From Gimibacter soli (GTDB lineage Bacteria; Pseudomonadota; Alphaproteobacteria; Sphingomonadales; Kordiimonadaceae), in contig NZ_CP116805.1 of the NCBI RefSeq assembly GCF_028463845.1, positions 2,108,001-2,172,000 on the forward strand: 64,000 nt of DNA, given 5' to 3'. The position numbers and the translations under genes were made by a program. Below are positions 47,875 to 55,821 of this stretch, one piece after another. The notes under the pieces are model-generated. The model was given only the letters and a program-made list of their open reading frames with translations, searched no databases and was not told the DNA's origin. The stretch's first letter is position 1. Each line of letters opens with the position of its first letter.

Positions 47875-48255
47875 GGGGTCTGTGCTAGTGACGTGAAATG
47901 ATTGGGGAAAGCGATTTCGATTTCCCTCTTCTGGCGGATCTTCGGTGTCGCCCAATCCGCCAAGCGAGACCGGTACATGGCCCGGGAATTCGGCAACGAG
48001 ACTCAACCGCCCGCCCATTGCCTCCACATAGCTGCGCAGTGTCGAAAGCATCAGGTCGCTGCGCTTCTCCATCTTGGCGATGCTTGCCTGGCGAATCCCC
48101 AGCGTCTTGGCCAACTGAACCTGAGTTAATTGCTTGGCTTTGCGGAGTTCTTGAAGCGTCAGATATTCTGCATGTAACAGGTCAGCGGCTGCGTCGATGC
48201 GTTGGCGCCGCGCGGTCGGTAATTTCTCGAGCTTTTCTGTCAGGGATTTGCTCAT
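47866..48255 (-). CDS. XRE-family helix-turn-helix regulator (antitoxin-like)
   Basis: The 129-residue protein has a Cro/C1-type helix-turn-helix at about residues 45-90 (LRKAKQLTQVQLAKTLGIRQASIAKMEKRSD) followed by LRSYVEAMGGRLSL, as in HigA-like antitoxins. AGGAGG is placed 7 bp before the ATG at 48255. No toxin gene is seen next to it, so it is either a solitary regulator or a remnant of a toxin-antitoxin pair. A dyad in its promoter suggests autoregulation. Confidence 0.82.
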   Translation of the reverse strand: MSKSLTEKLEKLPTARRQRIDAAADLLHAEYLTLQELRKAKQLTQVQLAKTLGIRQASIAKMEKRSDLMLSTLRSYVEAMGGRLSLVAEFPGHVPVSLGGLGDTEDPPEEGNRNRFPQSFHVTSTDPAH

Positions 48256-48316
48256 TTTCTGTCCTCCTGGCATGCGGGACTTGGATCTGGCACTCCCTAC
48301 ATCTCATACGCCATAA

Positions 48317-48334
48317 TATAGCCCAAAGGCTATA
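48317..48334. promoter_or_regulatory. Dyad upstream of the XRE gene (candidate operator)
   Basis: TATAGCC-CAAA-GGCTATA has 7-bp arms, 62 bp upstream of the XRE start, in AT-rich sequence suited to a promoter. Such dyads are typical autorepression sites. Confidence 0.5.
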
Positions 48335-48436
48335 GTTTCGCCAGTGTAGGCCTAGTGACCGGGTAGCTGCGAAAAACGACATCTGAGAGAACAAATATAG
48401 AACACTTCTGAATTCCCCTTCTAACGACGATGACGT

Positions 48437-48664
48437 TCACAGCAATTTCCTCTTTTTAATCCAGGCAAGAGCTATTTCATCCATGGCCGTGGCGGGAATA
48501 GCCACCGTTACATTGGCATCATAGCCTGGAATCCCTTTTTCCACAGCAAACATGCTGGCGTGCTCCACCAGGAGATGCACATGCGTCATCGGCTCATCGC
48601 GCAATGTGACTGCCTCGAACAAATGAAAGTTGGCACCGGAACAGATCGTCGATTTCGTGCTCAT
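48437..48664 (-). CDS. Small protein coupled to tnpT-like gene
   Basis: The 75-residue protein has no motif I recognise; it contains HVHLLVEHAS and DEIALAWIKKRKLL. Its ATG overlaps the stop of the tnpT-like gene by 4 bp (ATGA), so it is co-translated with it. The tight coupling supports a real gene, but function is unknown. Confidence 0.6.
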   Translation of the reverse strand: MSTKSTICSGANFHLFEAVTLRDEPMTHVHLLVEHASMFAVEKGIPGYDANVTVAIPATAMDEIALAWIKKRKLL

Positions 48665-49689
48665 TTCACTTGCTTCTCCCCTTGAGTTTTAGCGGTTGTG
48701 CCGTGATGAGTTCCCGCCTTTTCAAACACGGCAAGAATCTTGGCCGTAGTCGCCACTTCAGCCTTGAGGCTTGCAAGCTCAACTTCCTGGGACCGGGTAT
48801 GTGCTTGAACAGCTTCGTATTTGTTTTCGAGTTGATCATACCGACGCTTGAGAGAATCATATTTCTTCTCTGTGTCGGTAAGTTTTTGCAGCTCGTCGGC
48901 CTGGCTCGCCAAAGTCGCGGTCTGGGTCTGGTTTTCCACCTTGAACTGCTCCACGGCAGCGTGAGCATCGGCCAGCCTGGTCGCGAGTGCGCTATTTTCC
49001 TTAACCATGATGGACAGTTCTTCCTGTTTTCCCGCAAGTTTCTGCGACAGGTCACGCTTTTCCACAAGCAACTGCTGCATCTGATGTTCGAACCGGCGGT
49101 TCTCCGCGTCCCTCTGCTCTTTGACGGATTGTCGATAATGCTCCAGGCTGTCGCGGGCATGCTGGTGTTTCTCCTCCAGCGAGGCTATTTGCGATGCCTT
49201 TTCGGACAGCCGCGCGTCCAGGTCTTTATTACTGAGTTCCAGCTTCCTTTTGTCTTGAGCGGCTTCATCTAATGCCCTCTTGCTGCCGGCATGCCGTTCC
49301 TGTTCCTCCTGAAGGTGGTTTGAAAGCCCACTGATCTCCCTATTTCGTTCCGCTAGTTGCGTTTCGCGCTCGGCAATTTCCCGAAACAGCGCAGCTACCT
49401 GTTCGCCATGATCCGTTCTGGCCTTGTCGACCACGGCCTGCGCCTCCTTTTGCAGTTGGTCTGCAAGGTTGGCCACCATGGTGCGCAATGTATCACTCAG
49501 AAAGGCATCGGCATCGATCTTGGTACCCGCTTCGGCTTCCAACTCCCGTAAATAACGGTGAATAGTGGTTTTGGAGCCAGTATTGCCGAGTTCGGCACGG
49601 ACGGCGTCGATGGATGGATTTTCGCCGCGAGCCAGCAATGCCTGCCGTGCCTGCTTGACTTTTTGCTTGTCGATTCCTGTGCGTGCCAC
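48661..49689 (-). CDS. TnpT/KfrA-like coiled-coil DNA-binding protein
   Basis: The 342-residue protein starts with a KfrA-type DNA-binding domain (ARTGIDKQKVKQARQALLARGENPSIDAVRAELGNTGSKTTIHRYL, residues 2-46) followed by a coiled coil of about 280 residues. The GTG start at 49689 has AAGGA 8 bp upstream. It is divergent from a tyrosine recombinase with about 200 bp between. That arrangement matches tnpT-tnpS of Tn4651-type transposons, where TnpT aids TnpS at the resolution site. A plasmid-type KfrA role is the alternative. Confidence 0.8.
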   Translation of the reverse strand: MARTGIDKQKVKQARQALLARGENPSIDAVRAELGNTGSKTTIHRYLRELEAEAGTKIDADAFLSDTLRTMVANLADQLQKEAQAVVDKARTDHGEQVAALFREIAERETQLAERNREISGLSNHLQEEQERHAGSKRALDEAAQDKRKLELSNKDLDARLSEKASQIASLEEKHQHARDSLEHYRQSVKEQRDAENRRFEHQMQQLLVEKRDLSQKLAGKQEELSIMVKENSALATRLADAHAAVEQFKVENQTQTATLASQADELQKLTDTEKKYDSLKRRYDQLENKYEAVQAHTRSQEVELASLKAEVATTAKILAVFEKAGTHHGTTAKTQGEKQVK

Positions 49690-49781
49690 GCCATTTTCCT
49701 TTTTCGTAACATAATACGTAATACGTATATACATACTATAATGGCACTTAAAATTGGAAATAAAATTACAATTTTAACCAT

Positions 49782-49800
49782 TGATAATGGAAGATTATCA
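49782..49800. repeat. Dyad between tnpT-like and tnpS-like genes (candidate resolution core)
   Basis: TGATAA-TGGAAGA-TTATCA has 6-bp arms and a 7-bp centre. It is preceded by ATTTTAACCAT, almost the same as the flank of the dyad at 40616. It lies 85 bp before the tnpS-like start, where the resolution site of TnpS/TnpT systems is expected. Confidence 0.55.
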
Positions 49801-49885
49801 CATGTTATAGGCCAATATGCTGAAAACTAGGGAAAATCTGGTATGATACCTCAGCCACAGGCAGAATGGATAAAGTGAGACCTTC

Positions 49886-50833
49886 ATGAGCCGTATCGAA
49901 GAGTATGTAAGGGCAGCCACCCGGGACAGCACACGCCGGAGCTATGCGTCGGCGATTGAACATTTTGAGGTCAACTGGGGTGGCATGCTGCCCGCGACAG
50001 CCGACAGGATCGCCCATTATTTGGCGGACCATGCCGGCAGCCTTACTCTCAATACTCTCAGGCAACGCCTTGCTGCTATCGGTCGGTGGCACGTAGAACA
50101 TGGATTTGTCGATCCAACAAAGTCGACTCTGGTCAAACGTATCCTGAAGGGCATCGCTGAGTTGCACCCGTATCGGGAGAAGCAGGCGGCGCCGTTGCAA
50201 CTGGTGCAGCTTGAAGCACTCGACAACTATTGGCATGACGGGCTGCAAGCGTGCGCTTCCCTTCCTGGTGAAACACTCAGGCTGCTGCGCAACCGGGCCC
50301 TGATGCTGCTCGGTTTCTGGCGCGCCTTTCGTAGCGACGAATTGTGCCGGATTGAGGTTCAGCATATTGAGTTTGATGCCGATGCGGGGATGACGCTCCA
50401 TTTATGGCGCTCCAAGAGCGATCACAGCCATAGTGGAACGACCTATCGGTGCCCGGCCCTCACCCGACTATGCCCGGTGGCGGCATGCCGGGCTTGGCTC
50501 GAAGCCTCTGGTATCAAGACTGGACCCTTGTTCCGAGGTGTCGATCGGTGGGGTCACCTGCGAAATACTGCACTGCACCCCAATAGTATCGTACCGCTTT
50601 TACGAAACGAACTGGCTGCCGCGGACATAGAGGGCGGTCTATATAGCAGCCACTCACTCCGGCGCGGTTTTGCCTCCTGGGCCAACTCAAACGATTGGGA
50701 TGTCAAGTCGCTGATGGAATATGTCGGCTGGAAGGATGTCAAGTCGGCATTACGCTATGTGGACACTTCAGACCCCTACAAAAAACGCCAGATAGAAGCC
50801 GGCCTCCAGAAGCATGCGGCGAAAGATGCCTGA
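49886..50833 (+). CDS. TnpS-like tyrosine recombinase (cointegrate resolvase)
   Basis: The 315-residue protein has a SAM-like core-binding domain (about 5-90) and a complete tyrosine-recombinase site: Arg149 (FRAFRSDEL), Lys177, His256-x-x-Arg259 (SHSLRRG), Trp282 and Tyr291 (RYVD). It fits TnpS of Tn4651-family transposons, which resolve cointegrates. It is divergent from the coiled-coil gene and lies upstream of the mercury operon. No Tn3 transposase is seen in the window. Confidence 0.82.
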   Translation: MSRIEEYVRAATRDSTRRSYASAIEHFEVNWGGMLPATADRIAHYLADHAGSLTLNTLRQRLAAIGRWHVEHGFVDPTKSTLVKRILKGIAELHPYREKQAAPLQLVQLEALDNYWHDGLQACASLPGETLRLLRNRALMLLGFWRAFRSDELCRIEVQHIEFDADAGMTLHLWRSKSDHSHSGTTYRCPALTRLCPVAACRAWLEASGIKTGPLFRGVDRWGHLRNTALHPNSIVPLLRNELAAADIEGGLYSSHSLRRGFASWANSNDWDVKSLMEYVGWKDVKSALRYVDTSDPYKKRQIEAGLQKHAAKDA

Positions 50834-50905
50834 CAATGGGGACGACATTCTCCCCACAGAGGCCGGTCCCTGCCCAATTGGTCTAAGGGCGCATAGTACG
50901 CGCCG

Positions 50906-51316
50906 CTAGTCTTCCAGAAGCTGATCGATGATGGCGCAATCCGGAGTGTCACCGCCGCTGCATTCCGTCGCCATGCCTTCAAGCGCTGCCTGAAGCTTGA
51001 GAAGGTCCACCACCTTGCTTTTGATCAGTGCCACGTTCGCAAGCGCCATGTCTTTCACATCGTCACAGGCAAAGGTGCCGTCCACCATCTCCAACAGCCC
51101 GGCCACTTCCTGATTTGTGAAACCCAAGGCGCGCGACCGGCGGATGAACTTCAGCCGTTTCAAATGATCCGTGGAATAACACCGATAACCAGAACCCGTG
51201 CGCGGCGGGTCGGGCATCAGGCCGATCTTCTCATAAAACCGGATGGTCTCCAGATTGACCCCGCTCTCTTTCGCGAGCGTTCCTCTCGTGAATTCACGTT
51301 TTTGCGATACGGCCAT
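50906..51316 (-). CDS. merR: MerR-type metal-responsive regulator (mer operon)
   Basis: The 136-residue protein has a MerR helix-turn-helix (about 8-75) with LETIRFYEKIGL, a dimerisation helix and three cysteines placed for metal binding: Cys84, Cys119 and Cys127 (CSGGDTPDC). It is divergent from merT across an operator with 19-bp spacing. The Cys-x7-Cys loop is one residue shorter than in classical MerR, so the specificity is inferred from the neighbouring genes. Confidence 0.88.
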   Translation of the reverse strand: MAVSQKREFTRGTLAKESGVNLETIRFYEKIGLMPDPPRTGSGYRCYSTDHLKRLKFIRRSRALGFTNQEVAGLLEMVDGTFACDDVKDMALANVALIKSKVVDLLKLQAALEGMATECSGGDTPDCAIIDQLLED

Positions 51317-51323
51317 TTTCCTG

Positions 51324-51354
51324 TTGATCCTGTATTTACTACAGGGTGTAGCCT
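51324..51354 (+). promoter_or_regulatory. MerR-regulated mer promoter (19-bp spacer)
   Basis: TTGATC and TAGCCT are separated by 19 bp, and between them lies the dyad CCTGTA-TTTAC-TACAGG. The overlong spacer is the hallmark of promoters that MerR untwists. It points to merT. Confidence 0.88.
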
Positions 51355-51421
51355 ACAGGACATGAGACCATCGGTGCAAGCCGGGGCGATGAAATCAACG
51401 AAACTGTGATGAAGAATATTT

Positions 51422-51793
51422 ATGAGCGACATGGAACAAACAGATGGAACGAAAAACTGGGCCGCGAGCTTTGGCGTGATCGGTGCCATTCTGGCGTCTT
51501 CCTGCTGCATCCTGCCCTTTGTCTTCCTGATGCTGGGCGTCAGCGGCGCCTGGATCGGCAACCTGACGGTACTGGAACCCTACAAAGACTATTTTGCGGC
51601 GGTGACGCTGGTCTTCCTCGGGGTCGGCTTCTGGCAGGTCTATATCAAACCCAAAAGGCAGTGCGCCGAGGGTTACTGCGCAACCCCCAGGTCGGACCGG
51701 ATCATCAAAATCATTCTGTGGGTGTCGGCGGTGCTGGTTCTGCTGGCGCTGACAGTCGACATCTGGGCACCCATCCTTGGCAACTATATTTGA
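51422..51793 (+). CDS. merT: Mercuric transport protein MerT
   Basis: The 123-residue inner-membrane protein has three hydrophobic helices. The first holds the Cys pair in ASSCCILPF, and the loop between helices two and three has QCAEGYC, matching MerT, which brings Hg(II) from MerP to the cytoplasmic reductase. The start is ATG at 51422 or the Met three codons later; no strong ribosome-binding site is visible. Confidence 0.93.
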   Translation: MSDMEQTDGTKNWAASFGVIGAILASSCCILPFVFLMLGVSGAWIGNLTVLEPYKDYFAAVTLVFLGVGFWQVYIKPKRQCAEGYCATPRSDRIIKIILWVSAVLVLLALTVDIWAPILGNYI

Positions 51794-51808
51794 TACGGAG
51801 TAAGCAAC

Positions 51809-52135
51809 ATGAAACATCTTTTGAAAGCAACACTGGTCGGCATCGCCGTCGGTCTGGCAATCCCGGCAGGGGCGAATGCTTCTGACACACAGGTGGTCGC
51901 GGAACAGGCCGCGCAGAAGACCGTTACATTCTCCATTGAGAAAATGACCTGTGCCATGTGCCCGATCACGGTCCGCAAGGCCATGGAAAAGGTAGACGGT
52001 GTGCTGTCGGTCGAAACCGACTATGAAAGCAAAACCGCGACCGTGGTCTTTGACCCGTCAAAAGCGGACACCGACGCCATTGCCGCCGCCTCCACAAATG
52101 CCGGCTATCCTGCAACTGTGGCCCAAGGGTCCTGA
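51809..52135 (+). CDS. merP: Periplasmic mercury-binding protein MerP
   Basis: The 108-residue protein has a signal peptide (about residues 1-25, ending near GANAS) and a single heavy-metal-associated domain with the ligand motif MTCAMCPITVRKAM. It binds Hg(II) in the periplasm and hands it to MerT. It lies 15 bp after merT and one base before merA. Confidence 0.94.
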   Translation: MKHLLKATLVGIAVGLAIPAGANASDTQVVAEQAAQKTVTFSIEKMTCAMCPITVRKAMEKVDGVLSVETDYESKTATVVFDPSKADTDAIAAASTNAGYPATVAQGS

Positions 52136-52136
52136 G

Positions 52137-53582
52137 ATGGCGTTCGACATGCCTGAGAGCAGTTGTTGCAGCGCCAAAGGACCTGGGCAGCAGATGAGCC
52201 TGATGGTCATTGGTGCCGGTTCAGCCGGGTTCTCGGCTGCGATCACGGCTGCGGAGGCTGGAGCGGCGGTAACACTGGTGGGTGCGGGCACCATCGGCGG
52301 CACCTGCGTTAACGTGGGCTGTGTGCCGTCAAAGACTATGATCCGGGCGGTTGAGCCCCTATATCAGGCCCGGCACGCCAGCCGGTTCGATGGCATTTCA
52401 TCCGCTGCGATGGTGTTGAACTGGCAAGCCACGGTTACGCAGAAGCAACAGCTGGTGGATGAGTTGAGGCAAGCCAAATATACCGACGTTCTGCCGTCCC
52501 ACCCCGGCGTGACCTATCTCGAAGGCAGCGCCCGGCTGACGGCGGACGGCGTGCTGGTGGACGGCACGCTCTACAGGCCGGACAGGATCATCATCGCGAC
52601 CGGCTCGTCGAATGCGGTGCCGCCCATTCCCGGCATCGACAGCGTGCCCTATCTGGACAGCACCTCGGCCCTCGCCCTTACGACACTGCCCGCATCCATG
52701 ATCGTGATCGGCGGCGGCGTGATTGGCTGCGAACTGGGCCAGATGTTCGCCCGCGCCGGTGTCAAGGTGACCATCTGTTGCCGAAGCCGCCTGGTGCCCG
52801 GCATGGAAACCGACATCAGCGAGCATCTGGCCCGGTATCTGGAAGACGAGGGTATTCGTGTTCTCACAGGGCTCGATTATCGCTCGGTCTCCCAAGAGGG
52901 CGGTATGGTCACTCTCACCTATCAGCAGGATGGCGACAGGCAAACGGTGGCGGCGGAAACGCTCCTGCTCGCCGCAGGTCGCCGCCCCAACACGGAAGGG
53001 CTGGGGCTTGAAGAAGCCGGGGTCGCCCTGAGCGCAAGAGGCGGGATTGAGGTTGACATCACCATGCGCTCCAGCAACCCCATGGTCTATGCTGCCGGTG
53101 ACGTGACCGGCAGGGACATGTTTGTCTATATGGCGGCATATGGTGCCAAACTGGCGGCGCTCAATGCTGTCGGCGGCGAGGAACGCCCCTATGATAATGC
53201 TGCCATGCCCGAGGTAGTTTTCACCGATCCGCAAGTCGCCTCCGTGGGGCTGACGGCAGCACAGGCAAGGGGGCAAGGCATCGATGTGAAGACCAGCCTG
53301 ATCACCCTGGATCATGTACCGCGTTATCTGGCGGCCCGCGACACACGCGGGCTGATCAAGCTGGTGGCCGACAAGGCGACCGACCGGCTCCTGGGTGCGC
53401 ATATATTGGCACCCGAGGGTGGGGAACTCATCCAAACCGCGGTGATGGCGATCAAGGCAGGCATGACGACGAAAGAGCTGGGGCAGACCATATTCCCCTA
53501 TCTGACAGGGGTGGAAGGCTTGAAGCTTGCCGCACAAACCTTCGACAAGGATGTCAGCACCCTGTCGTGCTGCGCGGGATAG
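52137..53582 (+). CDS. merA: Mercuric reductase MerA
   Basis: The 481-residue flavoprotein reduces Hg(II) to Hg(0) with NADPH. It has the FAD fold VIGAGSAGFSAAITAAEAG, the redox pair in GGTCVNVGCVPSK, the second nucleotide fold VIGGGVIGCELGQ and the C-terminal Cys pair LSCCAG. The N-terminal metal-binding (NmerA) domain is missing, leaving only a short ESSCCS tail. The start at 52137 follows merP directly. Confidence 0.95.
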   Translation: MAFDMPESSCCSAKGPGQQMSLMVIGAGSAGFSAAITAAEAGAAVTLVGAGTIGGTCVNVGCVPSKTMIRAVEPLYQARHASRFDGISSAAMVLNWQATVTQKQQLVDELRQAKYTDVLPSHPGVTYLEGSARLTADGVLVDGTLYRPDRIIIATGSSNAVPPIPGIDSVPYLDSTSALALTTLPASMIVIGGGVIGCELGQMFARAGVKVTICCRSRLVPGMETDISEHLARYLEDEGIRVLTGLDYRSVSQEGGMVTLTYQQDGDRQTVAAETLLLAAGRRPNTEGLGLEEAGVALSARGGIEVDITMRSSNPMVYAAGDVTGRDMFVYMAAYGAKLAALNAVGGEERPYDNAAMPEVVFTDPQVASVGLTAAQARGQGIDVKTSLITLDHVPRYLAARDTRGLIKLVADKATDRLLGAHILAPEGGELIQTAVMAIKAGMTTKELGQTIFPYLTGVEGLKLAAQTFDKDVSTLSCCAG

Positions 53583-53620
53583 AGCGGGAGAGGGTATAAA
53601 GAGCAGCGAGGAGAGCCGAG

Positions 53621-54178
53621 GTGGCCACGACAGACCTGAAACTGGAAGCGTGCGGCACGTTGCCAAGGCCGGGCCCGGTCGGACGCCTGATTCGCCTCCT
53701 GTTCGGGGCTATGTGCTTATATTATGTGGCCGGTTTGTGGGCGGTGCGCGGCGATTTTATTACCAGCGAAGGTGCCATCCGCCCGCTCTTGTGGAATGGT
53801 ATCGTCATCGGCCTCGTGCTGGTCAGCTATGTGGTCAACATCGGCTTTTCCCGCTCCTGGAAGAAATGGCCCGCTGCCGTAAGCGCGGCGGCTTTGGCGG
53901 GCATGGCCTTGGTGGGCTACATTCAAGCTGACAAGTATGAAACGCCCTTGCTCGCGCATACCGTCCACATCTGGGAGCTTTATATCTTCAGCCAGCTCGG
54001 TCTGGCCTTTGTCGTCGCTGCCCTGATTGGAACGCCGGGCTGTGAAATGCGGACGTTCCACCACCTTTATTCCCTGATCACCGGCAAACCAACCAAAGAG
54101 CATCACTGCCCTATTGGACCGCTTGGGCCGGTTGACCGGTGGGAGGCTAGTTCCACAGCCGATGATCCCAAAAGCTGA
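53621..54178 (+). CDS. Hypothetical membrane protein of the mer operon
   Basis: The 185-residue protein has about four hydrophobic helices (for example LIRLLFGAMCLYYVAGLWAV and AAVSAAALAGMALVGYI) and Cys residues in GTPGCEMRTFHHLYSLITG and HHCPIGPLG, which could bind metal. It is 38 bp downstream of merA in the same direction. I do not recognise the family; a role in mercury handling is inferred only from position. Confidence 0.65.
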   Translation: MATTDLKLEACGTLPRPGPVGRLIRLLFGAMCLYYVAGLWAVRGDFITSEGAIRPLLWNGIVIGLVLVSYVVNIGFSRSWKKWPAAVSAAALAGMALVGYIQADKYETPLLAHTVHIWELYIFSQLGLAFVVAALIGTPGCEMRTFHHLYSLITGKPTKEHHCPIGPLGPVDRWEASSTADDPKS

Positions 54179-54188
54179 TTGCCTATTG

Positions 54189-54518
54189 CTACAGGGTCGG
54201 TCGTGGGCCCCATAGGATAATCGCTGCGCCAATCAAACAGATTGACGCACCTATCAGATCCCACCGGTCCGGCCACTTGCTTTCCACGAGCCAAAGCCAC
54301 ACCAATGACGCAGCGATATAGACGCCACCATAGGCGGCATAGGCGCGTCCGGCAAAATCGCTATCGATTTTCGTCAAAAGAAAAGCAAAGAGTGCGAGTG
54401 ATACGACGCCCGGCGCTATCCAGAAGGGAGACTTTCCGAGCCGCAGCCACGCCCAAAAGGTGAAGCACCCCGCGATTTCTGCAATGGCTGCGCCGATATA
54501 AATTAAAGGTGTCATCAC
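54189..54518 (-). CDS. YnfA-family membrane protein (UPF0060)
   Basis: The 109-residue protein has four membrane helices and the UPF0060 features [18 protein letters not shown] and [21 protein letters not shown]. The fold is related to small multidrug transporters. It faces the mer operon convergently, 10 bp from the last gene. Confidence 0.88.
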   Translation of the reverse strand: MMTPLIYIGAAIAEIAGCFTFWAWLRLGKSPFWIAPGVVSLALFAFLLTKIDSDFAGRAYAAYGGVYIAASLVWLWLVESKWPDRWDLIGASICLIGAAIILWGPRPTL

Positions 54519-54612
54519 CTACCTCCCGATCATTGGTACGCCCAATGGCCCCCCCTTGCGCCAGCAGCAGCTCACCATCCCATTTGGTCCGTTGGTTTGA
54601 AATCAGCCGCTC

Positions 54613-55035
54613 CTATCCATGTTCCTGACAAAGGCTATGATCGGCAAGAACTTTGATAATCCGGCAATCCGAAATGGTTCCGCCTGAGCAATGATTGATC
54701 ATGCGTTTCAATTCCGTTTGCATGACTTCGAGCGCTGCGATCTTGCGGTCTACCCGCTTCAGGTGGGCACGTGCGATCGCATCCACCTCTTCGCATGGCC
54801 TGTCGGGCTGGTCGGAAAATTCCAGAAGGTTTCTGATATCATCAAGGGAGAAACCCAGTTCGCGGCTATGGCGAATGAAGGTCAGGCGTTCAAGATGAAT
54901 TTCATTGTACACGCGCCGGTTATTTGTAGTCCGTATCGCTTTCGGCATGACACCGATCTCTTCATAATAACGGATCGTCTGCACCTTGGTGTCCGTGCGT
55001 TTGGCCAATTCACCGATCATAAAATCCTGGGCCAT
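54613..55035 (-). CDS. MerR-family Zn/Cd/Pb-type sensor
   Basis: The 140-residue protein is a MerR-family regulator with IGELAKRTDTKVQTIRYYEEIG, three cysteines in the metal loop positions (Cys81, Cys116, Cys124) and an extra Cys136/His139 at the C terminus, like CadR/ZntR/PbrR. It is divergent from a cation-diffusion transporter across a 19-bp-spacer promoter, so the divalent metal exporter is its likely target. Confidence 0.87.
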   Translation of the reverse strand: MAQDFMIGELAKRTDTKVQTIRYYEEIGVMPKAIRTTNNRRVYNEIHLERLTFIRHSRELGFSLDDIRNLLEFSDQPDRPCEEVDAIARAHLKRVDRKIAALEVMQTELKRMINHCSGGTISDCRIIKVLADHSLCQEHG

Positions 55036-55046
55036 AAATTTTCTCC

Positions 55047-55077
55047 TTGCTCCTACAGCGACTGTAGCATGTAGGGT
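55047..55077 (+). promoter_or_regulatory. MerR-type promoter (19-bp spacer) of the CDF gene
   Basis: TTGCTC and TAGGGT are separated by 19 bp with the dyad CTACAG-CGA-CTGTAG between them. It drives the transporter gene at 55115. Confidence 0.87.
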
Positions 55078-55114
55078 TTAATACAAGAAACCGACAGTGA
55101 TTCGAGGAAGAAAA

Positions 55115-55777
55115 ATGTCCGGCGATTGTGGATGCAGCGCAAACCAGAGTTTTGACGGCAGGTCTCCCGCCTATAAGCGGATTCTGATTGTGATCATTGC
55201 CATCAACCTTGGTATGTTTTTTGTCGAGCTGTTTGGTGGCCTTGCGGCAGGTTCCATGGCCCTGCTGGCGGACTCGCTTGATTTCCTGGGCGATAGCGCC
55301 ACCTACACGATCTCCCTTATTGTTATCGGGATGCCGCTCGCGGTGCGGGCCAAGGCCGGTCTTTTCAAAGGCATATCCCTTTTTGCAATCGCCGCCTGGG
55401 TGCTGGGCAGCACTTTCTACCGCGTCTTCATTGAAGGCGTGCCCGAAGCCCTGACTATGGGAGCGATTGGTGTAGCTGCCTTCGCCGCTAACGTGATTAG
55501 CGCCGTCTTGCTGCTCAAATACAAGGATGGCGACAGCAACGTTCGCTCGGTCTGGCTCTGCAGTCGCAACGATGCCATCGGCAATCTCGCTGTTATCCTC
55601 GCCGCATCAGGTATTGCCGCAACGGATGCCGCCTGGCCGGACCTTCTGGTTGCGGGTATTATGGGCAGTCTCTTCATCCATTCTGCCACAAAAATTGTCC
55701 AGCAATCCTGGAGGGAACTGTCTGACGAGAGGCAGCGTCAGAACACCGGCAGTGACAACTGCCGCGAAAATCTGTAA
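55115..55777 (+). CDS. Cation-diffusion-facilitator family metal exporter
   Basis: The 220-residue protein has five or six hydrophobic helices and CDF metal-site motifs ADSLDFLGDSATY and CSRNDAIGN (asparagine-aspartate pair), with a Cys-rich N terminus (MSGDCGCSAN). It lacks the usual C-terminal cytoplasmic domain, making it a short CDF. GAGGAAG precedes the ATG at 55115, preferred over 55097. It should export a divalent metal. Confidence 0.86.
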   Translation: MSGDCGCSANQSFDGRSPAYKRILIVIIAINLGMFFVELFGGLAAGSMALLADSLDFLGDSATYTISLIVIGMPLAVRAKAGLFKGISLFAIAAWVLGSTFYRVFIEGVPEALTMGAIGVAAFAANVISAVLLLKYKDGDSNVRSVWLCSRNDAIGNLAVILAASGIAATDAAWPDLLVAGIMGSLFIHSATKIVQQSWRELSDERQRQNTGSDNCRENL

Positions 55778-55821
55778 GAAATCAACAGGCATGAACCCGA
55801 GCGAAGATGTAACCCTGAACG

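Noticed and set aside
47704-47901. Plus-strand ORF over the CACTAACAT repeats
   Set aside because: It is composed of repeat and antisense sequence of the XRE gene and lacks a start signal.
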